The notes: generated from the sequence alone by a model not told the origin. DNA of 64,000 nucleotides from Enterococcus mediterraneensis (GCF_900604485.1 NZ_UWOP01000001.1:1630369-1694368), one strand, 5' to 3'. Shown: positions 18,678 through 28,004, counted from the stretch's first letter. Made by a program: numbers and translations.

Positions 18678-19568
18678 TTAGCTATAAAACATTTTGATCT
18701 TGATATCTTGGTCGTAATTACCAAAACCTTTTCCAAAGAGGGTACAACCGCCAACGTATTTTGCTGTATCTTTGACCTCGATTTTCAAGTGCCAAGTATC
18801 TTCATAAGCAGGTATATCTTTAATAGTGATGGGTGATAAAGGCTCTCCTTCCATATAAGTACCATGCTCCATGATTCGAATCGTTTTTAATAAACCATAT
18901 TGGTTTAAATTATCTGGATACCAATCTGGTGTATATTTACCACGAATATCAGCAAAATCTCCAGGGCTAGTCCAAGTACCAAGTTCAATCCCATTTAAAC
19001 TGAAGGTAATATCAGAAGGCCAATTATTATTTGAAAATGGGAACTCAGAAGAAATCTCCATCGAAATTTCCATCATTTCCAGCTTTTCTTCCAATGATAG
19101 GAAATTTGGAGATTGGTATTCAACAAATCCTTTCGTGAACCACAAAATTCGAGCATTCATTCGATTTGGATCCATAAAAAATTTAGGTTCATCAACAGGT
19201 CCAATGAATCCAGAAAGAGTAGCCAGACCACAAGTAGGTTCCACGGAGTAATTTGTGTAATGACCAATTGGAATTGAGGTTTCTCGAGTGTCGAATGCAT
19301 TGAAAATTTTTTCCGGAAAATTGATATCAATGTGATCAACTCGTAAACTGGAGATTTTCTGTTGACCGATACGTTCAGTTTTGATGATTTTAGCTTCTTC
19401 TAATTTCTTGATATGCATTGTAACGATGGCACTACTCAGTCCTAATTCATGAGCAATTTCCTTGACGTTCATTTTATTTTTCGATAATAATTGGATAATT
19501 TTTATTCGGACATTACTGGCTAATGCTTCATAGACCGGTAATGCTTCCTGAGTAATTTCTAATTGCAT
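18678..19568 (-). CDS. ArsR-type HTH regulator with large C-terminal domain, probable regulator of the arabinan locus
   Basis: 296 residues from ATG 19568 (GGAGGTAAAAAT upstream). The N-terminal winged HTH of the ArsR type covers about residues 1-75 (ALASNVRIKIIQLLSKNKMNV, then LGLSSAIVTMHIKKLEEAKII). The remaining 220 residues are not metal-sensing. They are rich in Trp, Gly and Pro with predicted beta structure, for example WPSDITFSLNGIELGTW, and look like a sugar-binding-type sandwich. No Cys metal cluster is seen. It is divergent from the ABC importer and glycosidase genes, so it most likely controls them in response to an arabino-oligosaccharide. That is inference. It ends next to a relic of an unrelated gene. 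Confidence 0.8.
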   Translation of the reverse strand: MQLEITQEALPVYEALASNVRIKIIQLLSKNKMNVKEIAHELGLSSAIVTMHIKKLEEAKIIKTERIGQQKISSLRVDHIDINFPEKIFNAFDTRETSIPIGHYTNYSVEPTCGLATLSGFIGPVDEPKFFMDPNRMNARILWFTKGFVEYQSPNFLSLEEKLEMMEISMEISSEFPFSNNNWPSDITFSLNGIELGTWTSPGDFADIRGKYTPDWYPDNLNQYGLLKTIRIMEHGTYMEGEPLSPITIKDIPAYEDTWHLKIEVKDTAKYVGGCTLFGKGFGNYDQDIKIKMFYS

Positions 19569-19616
19569 ATTTTTACCTCCATGCAAATACGATTTATGAT
19601 TTATTTGAATATTAAC

Positions 19617-19681
19617 ATATTTGCTAATTTATGTAAATGTAATTAACTCTGCGAATTATAATTAATATATTTGTTAACTTA
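19617..19681. repeat. Pair of 15-bp direct repeats, candidate regulator boxes
   Basis: ATATTTGCTAATTTA (19617-19631) and ATATTTGTTAACTTA (19667-19681) differ at two positions and are spaced exactly 50 bases apart, about five helical turns, in the divergent regulator/importer interval. They are good candidates for binding by the ArsR-type protein. Confidence 0.5.
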
Positions 19682-19705
19682 AAATAAATATACATTAACT
19701 ATTTT

Positions 19706-19747
19706 AACAAAAATATTGTTGACAACGATTTCATTTGAAGTTATTAT
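19706..19747 (+). promoter_or_regulatory. Promoter of the arabinan operon with overlapping cre site and palindrome
   Basis: The -35 TTGACA (19719-19724) and -10 TATTAT (19742-19747) are separated by 17 bases. TGACAACGATTTCA (19720-19733) matches the CcpA cre consensus TGWNANCGNTNWCA at every fixed position and overlaps the -35, so glucose repression by CcpA is expected. The palindrome AACAAAAATATTGTT (19706-19720) also touches the -35 and could be a second operator. The remaining 19748-19906 leader holds no gene. Confidence 0.85.
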
Positions 19748-19906
19748 TTAGTTGTAAGTTTAAATAGTTTGCAAGCTTGTATTTTAAACTAATATTAGTA
19801 TGAATCGATTCTTTGGATAAAAATTTCCGAAAGTATGTTTAGGAAGGGTGTCTGAAGAAAGCGGCCCAATTATTTTTAACGAATAAAAAGTGAAAGAGGG
19901 AAAAAT

Positions 19907-21157
19907 ATGAAAAAAAAATTAATGTTCATTGGTGCTCTACTTGTTTTGGTTGCTGTTGCATTAGTTGGGTTTAATCGCTATCAAGCTGCCCAAAAAGAAA
20001 AATTTACAATTGATTTCTGGTCTCCATTGACTGGTGACGATGGTGCTTATATGGATCAAATCGTAAAAGAGTTTAATGAACAGTCAGATTCAGAATATAC
20101 GATAAATCATGTTATTACGTCAGATATGTACACAAAACTAAGTACAGTTGTCAGTTCAAAAAGCGGGATTCCCGATTTGACATTGATGCATTCCTATAAA
20201 GTCGAGGAGTTTGTTAATTCTGATATTTTAGACTCAGCGGAACAACTGATGTCCTACCAACCGAATCTACAAGAAAGCAATTATTTAGATACTGCTTGGA
20301 ATGCAGGACAAGTTGAAGGGACTCAATACACTATTCCATTAGATATCCATGCAAGTGCTATGTACTACAATACAGATCTTTTAGAAAAATACGGAGTTAC
20401 TTCATGGTTAGACGATGATATCGTGACATTTGATGAGATGATGTCATTAGCTGGAAAAATGGAAGAGGGAGACTATGTAGTAAATAATGCGCTGTTATCT
20501 TGGGTGATTTTGGCCCAAATCCGCAACTTGGGTGGGGATATCTCTGATAATTCCGGAAATCCAACAGTGAATACACCTGAAATGAAAGAAGCTTTGGAAA
20601 AAATAAAAGCGTTAACAGACGCAGGGCTGATGACACCATACGGAGAAGATGGATACCTAATGTTCCAAGGTGGAAATGTTTTATTTTCAACAGATGGTAC
20701 TTGGACATCCACTGCTCATGATGCCGTTGAAGGTTTGAATTGGGGTGTTACGAATATTTATTCTACTTCGGATGAAATTGCAACAAACAGAGCTGCATCT
20801 CACATGTTTGGTATGTTGAAGAGTGAAGCAAGGACAGAAGAAAAAGAAGAAGTTATTGCGAAATTCTTGGAATTCGTTCGGACAAATTCAATCGAATGGG
20901 CGAAAGCCGGTCAGATAGTAGCAAGTAATGATATTCTTGAAAGTGACGACTATAAAGAATATCCACAATCATTCTTTACATCAACACCTGAAGAAGAAGA
21001 AACCCTGTACATCTTCGATTATATTTATTTCTCATATGTATTAGAAGCATTAGATGTATATTGTACAGATATCGCATATGGAGAATTAGATATAGATGAA
21101 GGGCTGGCAACAATGCAACAGTATGTGGAAGACAAAATTGCGGAAGTTGCGAAGTAA
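19907..21157 (+). CDS. ABC transporter sugar-binding protein, membrane-anchored, no lipobox
   Basis: 416 residues, extracellular solute-binding protein family 1. The N-terminus is KKK followed by a hydrophobic stretch (residues 5-21) and then GFNRYQ. There is no cysteine, so the usual lipoprotein anchor is missing and the protein is probably held by its uncleaved signal helix. The mature part has the family pattern FWSPLTGDDGAYMDQIVKEFN and, further on, FQGGNVLFSTDGTWT. It should bind arabino-oligosaccharides outside the cell and deliver them to the two permeases encoded downstream. It is the first gene of the operon and is preceded by AGAGGGAAAAAT. Confidence 0.88.
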   Translation: MKKKLMFIGALLVLVAVALVGFNRYQAAQKEKFTIDFWSPLTGDDGAYMDQIVKEFNEQSDSEYTINHVITSDMYTKLSTVVSSKSGIPDLTLMHSYKVEEFVNSDILDSAEQLMSYQPNLQESNYLDTAWNAGQVEGTQYTIPLDIHASAMYYNTDLLEKYGVTSWLDDDIVTFDEMMSLAGKMEEGDYVVNNALLSWVILAQIRNLGGDISDNSGNPTVNTPEMKEALEKIKALTDAGLMTPYGEDGYLMFQGGNVLFSTDGTWTSTAHDAVEGLNWGVTNIYSTSDEIATNRAASHMFGMLKSEARTEEKEEVIAKFLEFVRTNSIEWAKAGQIVASNDILESDDYKEYPQSFFTSTPEEEETLYIFDYIYFSYVLEALDVYCTDIAYGELDIDEGLATMQQYVEDKIAEVAK

Positions 21158-21204
21158 AGAACGAAGGGGGGATGGATTCATCCCCTTTCTGATTTTCGAA
21201 GGGA

Positions 21205-22095
21205 ATGACAGAAATGAAAAATAAAAAAATCAATTGGACTTCTATGGCGTTTATCGGACCACACATGCTCCTTTTTATTATCTTTGTATGCATTCCAACC
21301 ATTTACGGGATTTATGCATCCTTCACACAATGGAACTTGATTTCAGATCCTGTTTGGGTAGGTTTCAATAATTACAGAACATTGCTGTTTGATAGTTCGT
21401 CAACATTCTACACGCAATTTTGGAACGGCCTGAAAAATACTTTTATCTTTGTATTGATCATGGTACCGTTGCAAATAATTATCCCGTTGCTGATCGCTGC
21501 AGCTCTGCAACATAAAAAAGTACAATTCAAAGGTTTCTTTCAAGCAATTCTATATATTCCAGGTTTGATTTCAGTTTCCGCTGGTTCATTAATCTGGACA
21601 CTTATTTTTCACTCACGATTAGGTGCAGTTAATAATCTCTTCGGTTTTGATTTTTCATGGGCTTCTAGACAACCATATGCATGGATTTTGATTTTTGTTG
21701 TCAGCATCTGGGGAGCGATTGGTGGAAATATGATTATTTACCGTTCAGCTCTATCCGGTGTAAATGAAGATCTTTACGAGGCTGCTGAGATTGACGGAGC
21801 AGGACCTGTGCAGAAGTTTTTCAATGTAACGTTGCCATCCATACGTTTTCCCTTATTGTACACAGTTGTGATGACAACCGCAGGTGCGTTCAATGTTTTT
21901 GCGCAACCATTAATGATGACTGGCGGTGGACCGAATCAGAGTACAACCGTTTTGATGATGTATATCCGTTCATTGGCATTTAGCCAAGGTGAGTCGATTG
22001 CCGGAATGGCATCTGCAATGGCTGTCATTTTAGGAATAATCATTATGTGCGTATCAGTGTTCCAGTATTTCTTACTTGATAGAAGCAATACTTGA
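21205..22095 (+). CDS. Sugar ABC transporter permease (MalF/AraP type)
   Basis: 296 residues with six membrane helices. The EAA loop is recognisable as EDLYEAAEIDGAGPVQKFFNVTLPSI (about residues 190-215), where the ATPase docks. It is the first of two permeases of the importer. The start ATG 21205 follows GAAGGGA. No ATPase gene occurs in the locus, so a shared MsmX/MsmK-type ATPase elsewhere in the genome is presumably used, as is common in Firmicutes CUT1 systems. Confidence 0.93.
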   Translation: MTEMKNKKINWTSMAFIGPHMLLFIIFVCIPTIYGIYASFTQWNLISDPVWVGFNNYRTLLFDSSSTFYTQFWNGLKNTFIFVLIMVPLQIIIPLLIAAALQHKKVQFKGFFQAILYIPGLISVSAGSLIWTLIFHSRLGAVNNLFGFDFSWASRQPYAWILIFVVSIWGAIGGNMIIYRSALSGVNEDLYEAAEIDGAGPVQKFFNVTLPSIRFPLLYTVVMTTAGAFNVFAQPLMMTGGGPNQSTTVLMMYIRSLAFSQGESIAGMASAMAVILGIIIMCVSVFQYFLLDRSNT

Positions 22096-22107
22096 GGAGG
22101 AAAGGGA

Positions 22108-22224
22108 ATGAATATAAAAAAGCAAGATATTTCGAGTATAGAGGAAATGAATATTGAAAAACAAAATATTTCAAGCGTAAAGGGAATGAATATAAAAAAA
22201 CAAAATATTTCGAGCGCATTAGTT
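22108..22224 (+). repeat. Three in-frame 39-bp tandem repeats carrying start codons
   Basis: Units begin at 22108, 22147 and 22186. Each reads ATGAATAT, then an A-rich stretch, ATATTTC and a purine-rich tail that acts as ribosome site for the next ATG. Units differ at a few bases. Confidence 0.9.
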
Positions 22225-23037
22225 GCTTATGCATTTCTGATCATCTTATGTGTTATTTGGGTCATTCCGCTGATTTTTAGTTTTGCGACTTCTTTTCGTT
22301 CTCAGACAGAGATTGTTTCATCAGGATTTCGCTTATTGCCTGTGAATTGGATTTTAGATAACTATGTAGCGATCCTGACAAATACATCGACAGCCCCCAT
22401 CCTGCAATGGCTTTCTAATTCACTCTTTATTGCGGTCAGCCATTCGATTCTAGTTGTGATCGTCGTAGCAGTCACGGCTTACGGATATGGCCGAATGCGG
22501 TTTAGATATAGAGATCGCCTTTTCTATATCTTAATGGGAATCTCGATGTTTCCTGGCGTTGTTAATCTGATCCCATCATATAAAATTATTGAAACGTTTG
22601 GTTGGGTAAACTCTTCACTTGCCATGATCATTCCAGGTTTAGCCGGTATGGGGAATATTTTTCTCGTAAGACAATTTATGAAAGGGATACCGCTGGAGTT
22701 TGATGAGTCTGCTCGTATGGACGGTGCCAATGAATTTACGATTTTTTCAGAGATTATTGTGCCCTTAATAAAACCGGTTCTTATTGTTGTCGGCCTTTTT
22801 TCATTTACAGGATCATGGAATGACTTTTTATGGCCGGTTATTGTTTATACGGATGTTAGAAAAATGCCGATTACAGCGGGACTTTTATTGTTACAAGATA
22901 TCTATGGGAATTACCGAATGATCGGTCAATTAATGGGGTCTGCATTGATTGCTATTATTCCCACAGTGTTGTTGTTTTTATTCGCTCAAAAATACTTTAT
23001 TGAATCAATGAATCTAAATGCAGGTATCAAAGGGTAG
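22108..23037 (+). CDS. Sugar ABC transporter permease (MalG/AraQ type) with reiterated N-terminus
   Basis: 309 residues if ATG 22108 is used. After the N-terminal tail there are six membrane helices, and the EAA loop DESARMDGANEFTIFSEIIVPLI lies near residues 197-219. The first 39 codons are three tandem copies of a 13-residue unit beginning MNIKKQ or MNIEKQ. Each copy starts with ATG and each ATG has its own GGGA or GGAA-type site before it, so starts at 22108, 22147 and 22186 are all possible. The shortest form (283 residues) is the usual size for the family. Confidence 0.92.
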   Translation: MNIKKQDISSIEEMNIEKQNISSVKGMNIKKQNISSALVAYAFLIILCVIWVIPLIFSFATSFRSQTEIVSSGFRLLPVNWILDNYVAILTNTSTAPILQWLSNSLFIAVSHSILVVIVVAVTAYGYGRMRFRYRDRLFYILMGISMFPGVVNLIPSYKIIETFGWVNSSLAMIIPGLAGMGNIFLVRQFMKGIPLEFDESARMDGANEFTIFSEIIVPLIKPVLIVVGLFSFTGSWNDFLWPVIVYTDVRKMPITAGLLLLQDIYGNYRMIGQLMGSALIAIIPTVLLFLFAQKYFIESMNLNAGIKG

Positions 23038-23039
23038 GG

Positions 23040-23462
23040 ATGACTATGCAAAGAAAACTAGAAAGAAATCTATTACGGTTTAGTGCCAGTTGGGATATCT
23101 GCATTGGATTGATCACAATGTTTGCCTATTATCCGTGGTTTGAAGAGCAGGGAATAACTGCTTTTCAACAAGTTGGTCGGTATGATTATTTGAATTCTAG
23201 TTTAGTAGGAATGATCTCAAAAGTAGTAATGATCGTTGCTTTAGCTACGATCCTGATCGGTATCATAAGTTGGATCAATGCGGCAAGTATGAAGAATAAC
23301 AAGATCGAGAAGAGGATAATATATTGGCTTTTAGCTTGTGTGGTCATTCATCTATTGATTTATGATGTCATTGGGATCATTTTATATTTAGTTACTTTCG
23401 TTATCTATAATTCAAGAAATAAAGCATTAAAAATGTTGAAAGCAAAAAACAGTTATTCTTAA
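23040..23462 (+). CDS. Small integral membrane protein of the arabinan locus, unknown function
   Basis: 140 residues with about four membrane helices (approximately 12-30, 58-80, 93-113 and 108-128). It starts at ATG 23040, two bases after the permease stop, with AAAGGG across the junction, and an alternative ATG lies two codons in. No domain is recognised. The position between permease and glycosidase genes suggests a role linked to uptake or sensing, but nothing in the sequence shows what it does. Confidence 0.7.
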   Translation: MTMQRKLERNLLRFSASWDICIGLITMFAYYPWFEEQGITAFQQVGRYDYLNSSLVGMISKVVMIVALATILIGIISWINAASMKNNKIEKRIIYWLLACVVIHLLIYDVIGIILYLVTFVIYNSRNKALKMLKAKNSYS

Positions 23463-23477
23463 GAAGGTGAGAGACAT

Positions 23478-24449
23478 ATGGCAGAAAATTACGTGAAACC
23501 TATTGTACTTGAGCGAGCGGATCCATGGATCTACAAGCATTCCGATGGCTACTATTATTTTACGGGATCCAAACCTGGTTATCAGGAAATTGAGATCCGT
23601 AGAGCAAAAAAACTAAGTGATTTAGAGAATGGGGAATCAAAAGTTGTTTGGACTGCTCATGAACAAGGTCCGATGAGTCAGTTGATCTGGGCCCCTGAAC
23701 TCCATTTTATACATGGAAAGTGGTATATCTATTTTGCAGCCTCCGATGATGCAAAGGTAAGAGATGAACAACATCATCATCGAATGTATGTAATCGAAAA
23801 CAGCAATGAGGATCCTTTTGAAGGAACGTGGCAAGAAAAAGGTCAGATCAAAACTCAATTTGAAAGCTTCAGTTTAGACGCTACCGTTTTTGAGCATCGG
23901 AATAAGTTGTATTATGTTTGGGCGCAACTAGATCCTAATATTCCTGGAAATTCAAATCTTTATTTATCAGAGATGCAGAACCCTTGGACTCTAAAAGGAA
24001 AACAAATCCTTTTAAGTATGCCGACTTATGATTGGGAAAAGAGAGGTTTCATGGTCAATGAAGCACCCGCTGTTATTTTGAGAAATGGAAAAGTGTTCAT
24101 TACTTATTCTGCCAGTGCGACTGATGAAAATTATGCAATGGGACTACTATGGGCTAATGAGGAAAGTGATCTGTTAAACGGATATTCATGGCACAAAGAA
24201 AAAGAACCGGTCTTTTCAAGTTCGGAAAGAAACTCTCTTTATGGACCTGGACACAATTCTTTTACAATTGACGAAGAAAACATTCGAGATGTTCTTGTTT
24301 ACCATGCTCGTCCAGAGAAAAACAAAACTGGTGATCCTCTTGAAAATCCCAATAGACATGCTTATATTCAGATATTTTCTTGGGATGAAAACGGTATGCC
24401 GGTTTTTGGAGAACCTGGAACTGTCAGCGGCGTATTAAGCGGCGTATAA
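23478..24449 (+). CDS. GH43 family glycosidase, probable exo-acting alpha-L-arabinofuranosidase
   Basis: 323 residues, five-bladed propeller of the GH43 type without a signal peptide, so it is cytoplasmic. Likely catalytic residues: D15 in RADPW (general base), D134 in SLDATV (pKa modulator) and E195 in VNEAPAV (acid). The pattern SLDATVFEH with VNEAPAVILR resembles the GH43 subfamily of exo-alpha-1,5-arabinofuranosidases. It should trim imported arabino-oligosaccharides. GAAGGTGAGAGACAT precedes ATG 23478. Substrate preference between arabinan and arabinoxylan fragments is not settled by sequence. Confidence 0.85.
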   Translation: MAENYVKPIVLERADPWIYKHSDGYYYFTGSKPGYQEIEIRRAKKLSDLENGESKVVWTAHEQGPMSQLIWAPELHFIHGKWYIYFAASDDAKVRDEQHHHRMYVIENSNEDPFEGTWQEKGQIKTQFESFSLDATVFEHRNKLYYVWAQLDPNIPGNSNLYLSEMQNPWTLKGKQILLSMPTYDWEKRGFMVNEAPAVILRNGKVFITYSASATDENYAMGLLWANEESDLLNGYSWHKEKEPVFSSSERNSLYGPGHNSFTIDEENIRDVLVYHARPEKNKTGDPLENPNRHAYIQIFSWDENGMPVFGEPGTVSGVLSGV

Positions 24450-24464
24450 AATGAAAGGATAGAG

Positions 24465-26099
24465 ATGACTCTAAATAAAATAAAATCGATCATACGGACA
24501 CTCCCCATTTTATTAAGCAGTTTCTTATTCATGGGTTGTCAATTAAGCAGAGATGTGAGTGCGCTTCCGCAAAATGAGTGGACAACTACAAATCAAGCAA
24601 GAGTATCGATCCATGACCCGTCAGTTACTTCAATTAAAGATGACCAAGGAAATGAAATTTTTTATCTTTTTGGTTCTCATATCGCACAAGCGAAAACGGA
24701 AGATTTCTTAGCTTGGGAGGTACCCTTCGTTAATGAGTATGAGAATATGGATGACAACCTTTTGTTTGGAAAAACAAAAGAAAATCTTGCAGAAACTTTT
24801 AAATGGGCCGGATATGATGATGCTGATTCGGCTGGCGGATTTAATATCTGGGCGCCAGACGTAATCTGGAATGATTCCTATGAATGGAGCGACGGTTCGA
24901 AGGGCGCCTACATGCTTTATTATTCTGCTAGCTCAACATGGCGAAGATCTGCGATTGGGTTTGCTGTAGCCAAAACGATCGAAGGACCTTATACCTACGA
25001 TTCAACGATAGTTTATTCAGGATTCACTGAAAAAGATTCAACTGATGGTAGTGAACGAAATACAAACTATGGCAACACGAATTTAAAAAGATTGATAGAT
25101 GACAAGAGTATCAATGGGTTTAGCGAGAAATGGGTAATCGAAGATGGGCTGACCTACAATACGGATTATGCACCAAATGCTATTGATCCGGCTCTTTTCT
25201 ACGATGAAGATGGTAGATTATGGATGACTTACGGATCATGGTCTGGAGGTATTTACATTCTAGAACTCGATCCTAAGAACGGTCAACCAATTTATCCAGG
25301 AGAAGACGGCTTAACAAGTGACGGAAGGACGATCGATCGCTATTTCGGTACGAAACTATCGGGCGGTTATCATCAATCTGGAGAAGGCGCGTATATTGTT
25401 TATGATGAAGATACAGATTATTATTATCTTTTTGTGACTTATGGAGGGCTTTCGGCAAAAGGCGGCTATAATATGCGGCTTTTTAGATCTGAATCTCCAG
25501 AAGGACCATATTTAGATGCCAAAGGCAATTCTCCTATTATTGAAAAAGGGGAACAAAATATCAAGTATGGCATTAAATTAATGGGCAACTACCAATTTGC
25601 ACATCAGAGGACCGGCTTCAGAGCGGCAGGCCATAATTCCGTAATTATTGATGAAAATGGGGATTGGTATCTGGTTTTTCATACTCGCTTCAATAATGGG
25701 TCAGAAGTACACGAGGTTCGTGTTCATTCAATGTACATGAACGAAGACGGATGGCCAGTACCTGCTCCGTTTGAATACCGGGATAATGAAGAAATCGCAG
25801 AAAATATGAAAGATTCTCAAATTGCTGGCAGGTATGAAATAATCAACCATGGAACTGATAACGGAAAAACAATGATAAAATCACAAGTTATTGAATTACT
25901 GGAAAATGGAGAAATCAAAGGAGATCTCTCAGGAAAGTGGTCTCATTCAAAAGGTGCTATTACTCTGACCATCGGGGAAAACATTTTTAAAGGAACTTTA
26001 TTAGAACAACAAATTGATGCGACTGGAGAACGAACATCTCTTACTTTTTCAACGATAGGCAATAATAACGAGTCTATTTGGGGAAATAAACAGGATTAG
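24465..26099 (+). CDS. Surface lipoprotein GH43 arabinan endo-1,5-alpha-L-arabinosidase
   Basis: 544 residues. The N-terminus has a signal sequence ending in the lipobox FMGC (Cys25), so the enzyme is anchored outside the cell. The propeller domain carries D51 (SIHDPSV), D241 (NAIDPAL) and E307 (SGEGAYI), with WAPDVIW and AAGHNSVI typical of endo-arabinanases. A small C-terminal beta domain (about 455-540, starting near IAGRYEIINHG) resembles the extra domain of two-domain endo-arabinanases such as Bacillus AbnB. It is the only clearly extracellular hydrolase here and should make the oligosaccharides taken up by the ABC importer. Confidence 0.9.
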   Translation: MTLNKIKSIIRTLPILLSSFLFMGCQLSRDVSALPQNEWTTTNQARVSIHDPSVTSIKDDQGNEIFYLFGSHIAQAKTEDFLAWEVPFVNEYENMDDNLLFGKTKENLAETFKWAGYDDADSAGGFNIWAPDVIWNDSYEWSDGSKGAYMLYYSASSTWRRSAIGFAVAKTIEGPYTYDSTIVYSGFTEKDSTDGSERNTNYGNTNLKRLIDDKSINGFSEKWVIEDGLTYNTDYAPNAIDPALFYDEDGRLWMTYGSWSGGIYILELDPKNGQPIYPGEDGLTSDGRTIDRYFGTKLSGGYHQSGEGAYIVYDEDTDYYYLFVTYGGLSAKGGYNMRLFRSESPEGPYLDAKGNSPIIEKGEQNIKYGIKLMGNYQFAHQRTGFRAAGHNSVIIDENGDWYLVFHTRFNNGSEVHEVRVHSMYMNEDGWPVPAPFEYRDNEEIAENMKDSQIAGRYEIINHGTDNGKTMIKSQVIELLENGEIKGDLSGKWSHSKGAITLTIGENIFKGTLLEQQIDATGERTSLTFSTIGNNNESIWGNKQD

Positions 26100-26113
26100 G
26101 AGTGTAAGAAAAA

Positions 26114-27559
26114 ATGACAATCAAAGTATTAAATACAAAATCAGACGTTACTATCAGCAAATATATCTATGGACACTTCTCTGAACATCTAGGCAGATGT
26201 ATTTATGAAGGGCTTTACGTGGGAGAGGATTCTACGATCCCAAACAAAAACGGAATGCGAACAGATGTCGTAGAAGCCTTGAAGAACATAAAAATACCTG
26301 TGCTGCGTTGGCCAGGAGGATGCTTTGCGGATGAATACCATTGGAAAGATGGAATTGGACCTAAAGAAAAGCGCAAAACTATTGTTAACACTCATTGGGG
26401 CGGCGTGACGGAAAACAACCATTTCGGAACCCATGAGTTTTTTGAACTAATCAAACAATTAGAATGCGATGCCTATGTGAATGGGAATGTTGGGAGCGGC
26501 ACGGTCCAAGAGATGTCTGAATGGGTCGAATACATCACTATGAATGGTATCTCCCCAATGGCTGATTGGCGTCGTGAAAATGGACAAGATGAATCTTGGA
26601 ATATGAAATTTTTTGGTGTCGGTAATGAAAACTGGGGTTGTGGGGGGAATATGCGTCCTGAATATTACGCAGATCTTTATCGACGTTACCAAACTTATGT
26701 ACGTCAATATGGAGACCAAAAGATTTATAAAGTCGCTGGTGGGGCAAATGTCGATGATTATCACTGGACAGAAACATTGATGAAGAACGCTCACTGGTTG
26801 ATGGACGGTCTGAGTCTCCACTATTATGTTCATCCACAAGGTTGGGAAAAAAAAGGAAGTGCTTTAGAATTTGACGAGGCTGAATGGTTTGTGACATGTG
26901 AAAAAGCAGCTTATATGGATGAATTGATCACTCGCCATAGCGCCATCATGGATCAATACGATCCAGAAAAACGTGTGGGGATTATCGTCGATGAATGGGG
27001 AACTTGGTTTACTGCTGAACCAGGGACCAATCCTGGTTTCTTATATCAACAAAACACAATTCGGGATGCCATGGTAGCAGCTATCACCCTAAATATATTC
27101 CACAAACATGCGGAACGGGTCCATATGGCAAACATCGCTCAAACGGTCAATGTCTTACAGGCAATGATTTTGACAGATGGAGAAAAAATGATTAAAACGC
27201 CAAGTTATCATGTTTTTGATCTGTATAAAGTTCATCAGGATGCCCAACGAGTTGAAAGTCATGGGGAAGTCGGAGATACAATCACTTACACGATCTCGAA
27301 ACAAAAGGATACAATTCATTTGTCGATCTGCAACTTCGCAGTTTCAGGTTCGGAGAAAATCAATTTCGGTTTTGAGACAGCAATTAAACATGTGAAAGAG
27401 GCACGTTATATTGTTGGAGATAAGATGAATGCTCATAATGATTTTGATCATCCAGAAGATATCTCGATTCAGACTTTTGATGATTACCAAACAAACAATA
27501 ATGGATTAACAGTTAATGTACCAGCAATGAGTGTTTTGACAATTTCTATAGAGGTCTAA
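26114..27559 (+). CDS. GH51 alpha-L-arabinofuranosidase
   Basis: 481 residues, intracellular. The acid/base is E172 in GVGNENWG and the nucleophile E294 in [27 protein letters not shown] (about 66-83) is a family landmark of the catalytic barrel, and the C-terminal beta-sandwich follows from about residue 390. It releases terminal arabinofuranose from arabinan or arabinoxylan oligomers, probably the main step of the pathway. ATG 26114 follows AGGAGTGTAAGAAAAA. Only three bases separate its stop from the next gene. Confidence 0.95.
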   Translation: MTIKVLNTKSDVTISKYIYGHFSEHLGRCIYEGLYVGEDSTIPNKNGMRTDVVEALKNIKIPVLRWPGGCFADEYHWKDGIGPKEKRKTIVNTHWGGVTENNHFGTHEFFELIKQLECDAYVNGNVGSGTVQEMSEWVEYITMNGISPMADWRRENGQDESWNMKFFGVGNENWGCGGNMRPEYYADLYRRYQTYVRQYGDQKIYKVAGGANVDDYHWTETLMKNAHWLMDGLSLHYYVHPQGWEKKGSALEFDEAEWFVTCEKAAYMDELITRHSAIMDQYDPEKRVGIIVDEWGTWFTAEPGTNPGFLYQQNTIRDAMVAAITLNIFHKHAERVHMANIAQTVNVLQAMILTDGEKMIKTPSYHVFDLYKVHQDAQRVESHGEVGDTITYTISKQKDTIHLSICNFAVSGSEKINFGFETAIKHVKEARYIVGDKMNAHNDFDHPEDISIQTFDDYQTNNNGLTVNVPAMSVLTISIEV

Positions 27560-27561
27560 AG

Positions 27562-27834
27562 ATGTCTTGCAAAGGGTGCGACATCAAAGAAACAGCATCG
27601 TCAGTCAATGTAGATTTATTGATTGAAGAGCAGTTATCTATTGAAGTCGATCTTGCTGCTTCTGATGTCGTTCAAAAACGAATCGCCATTTGTGAAAACT
27701 GCCCATTTCGGTTAAATCATACTTGTACAAAATGCGGCTGCTTTTACAAATTTCGTGCGCATCTATCAAAAAAATACTGTCCTGCAGGAATGTGGGAAAA
27801 AATACTGGGAAAAACAGGGCAGATCAGTAACTGA
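27562..27834 (+). CDS. Small cysteine-rich protein (DUF6171-like)
   Basis: 90 residues with eight cysteines, arranged as CxGC-type pairs: CKGC near the N-terminus and CENCPF...CTKCGC...C in the C-terminal half. This suggests one or two metal (zinc or Fe-S) sites. It resembles the family of unknown function DUF6171. It is translationally linked to the GH51 gene (three-base gap) yet has no obvious sugar-related role. The assignment to DUF6171 is from memory of the pattern and is tentative. A short hairpin follows at about 27815-27850. Confidence 0.65.
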   Translation: MSCKGCDIKETASSVNVDLLIEEQLSIEVDLAASDVVQKRIAICENCPFRLNHTCTKCGCFYKFRAHLSKKYCPAGMWEKILGKTGQISN

Positions 27835-28004
27835 CTGCTCTGTTTACTTTTAGGCGACAGTTTTTAAAAATGATAGTGGTTGGAAAGAAGACAGCTCACT
27901 CAGAAACATCATCAGTGGTTTTCCCAAAAAATTATTAGAGCTATAGATGAGAGTTTAAAGGAAATTACGCAAATAAAAAAATTATCTAACACAAAGGAGA
28001 GCTT

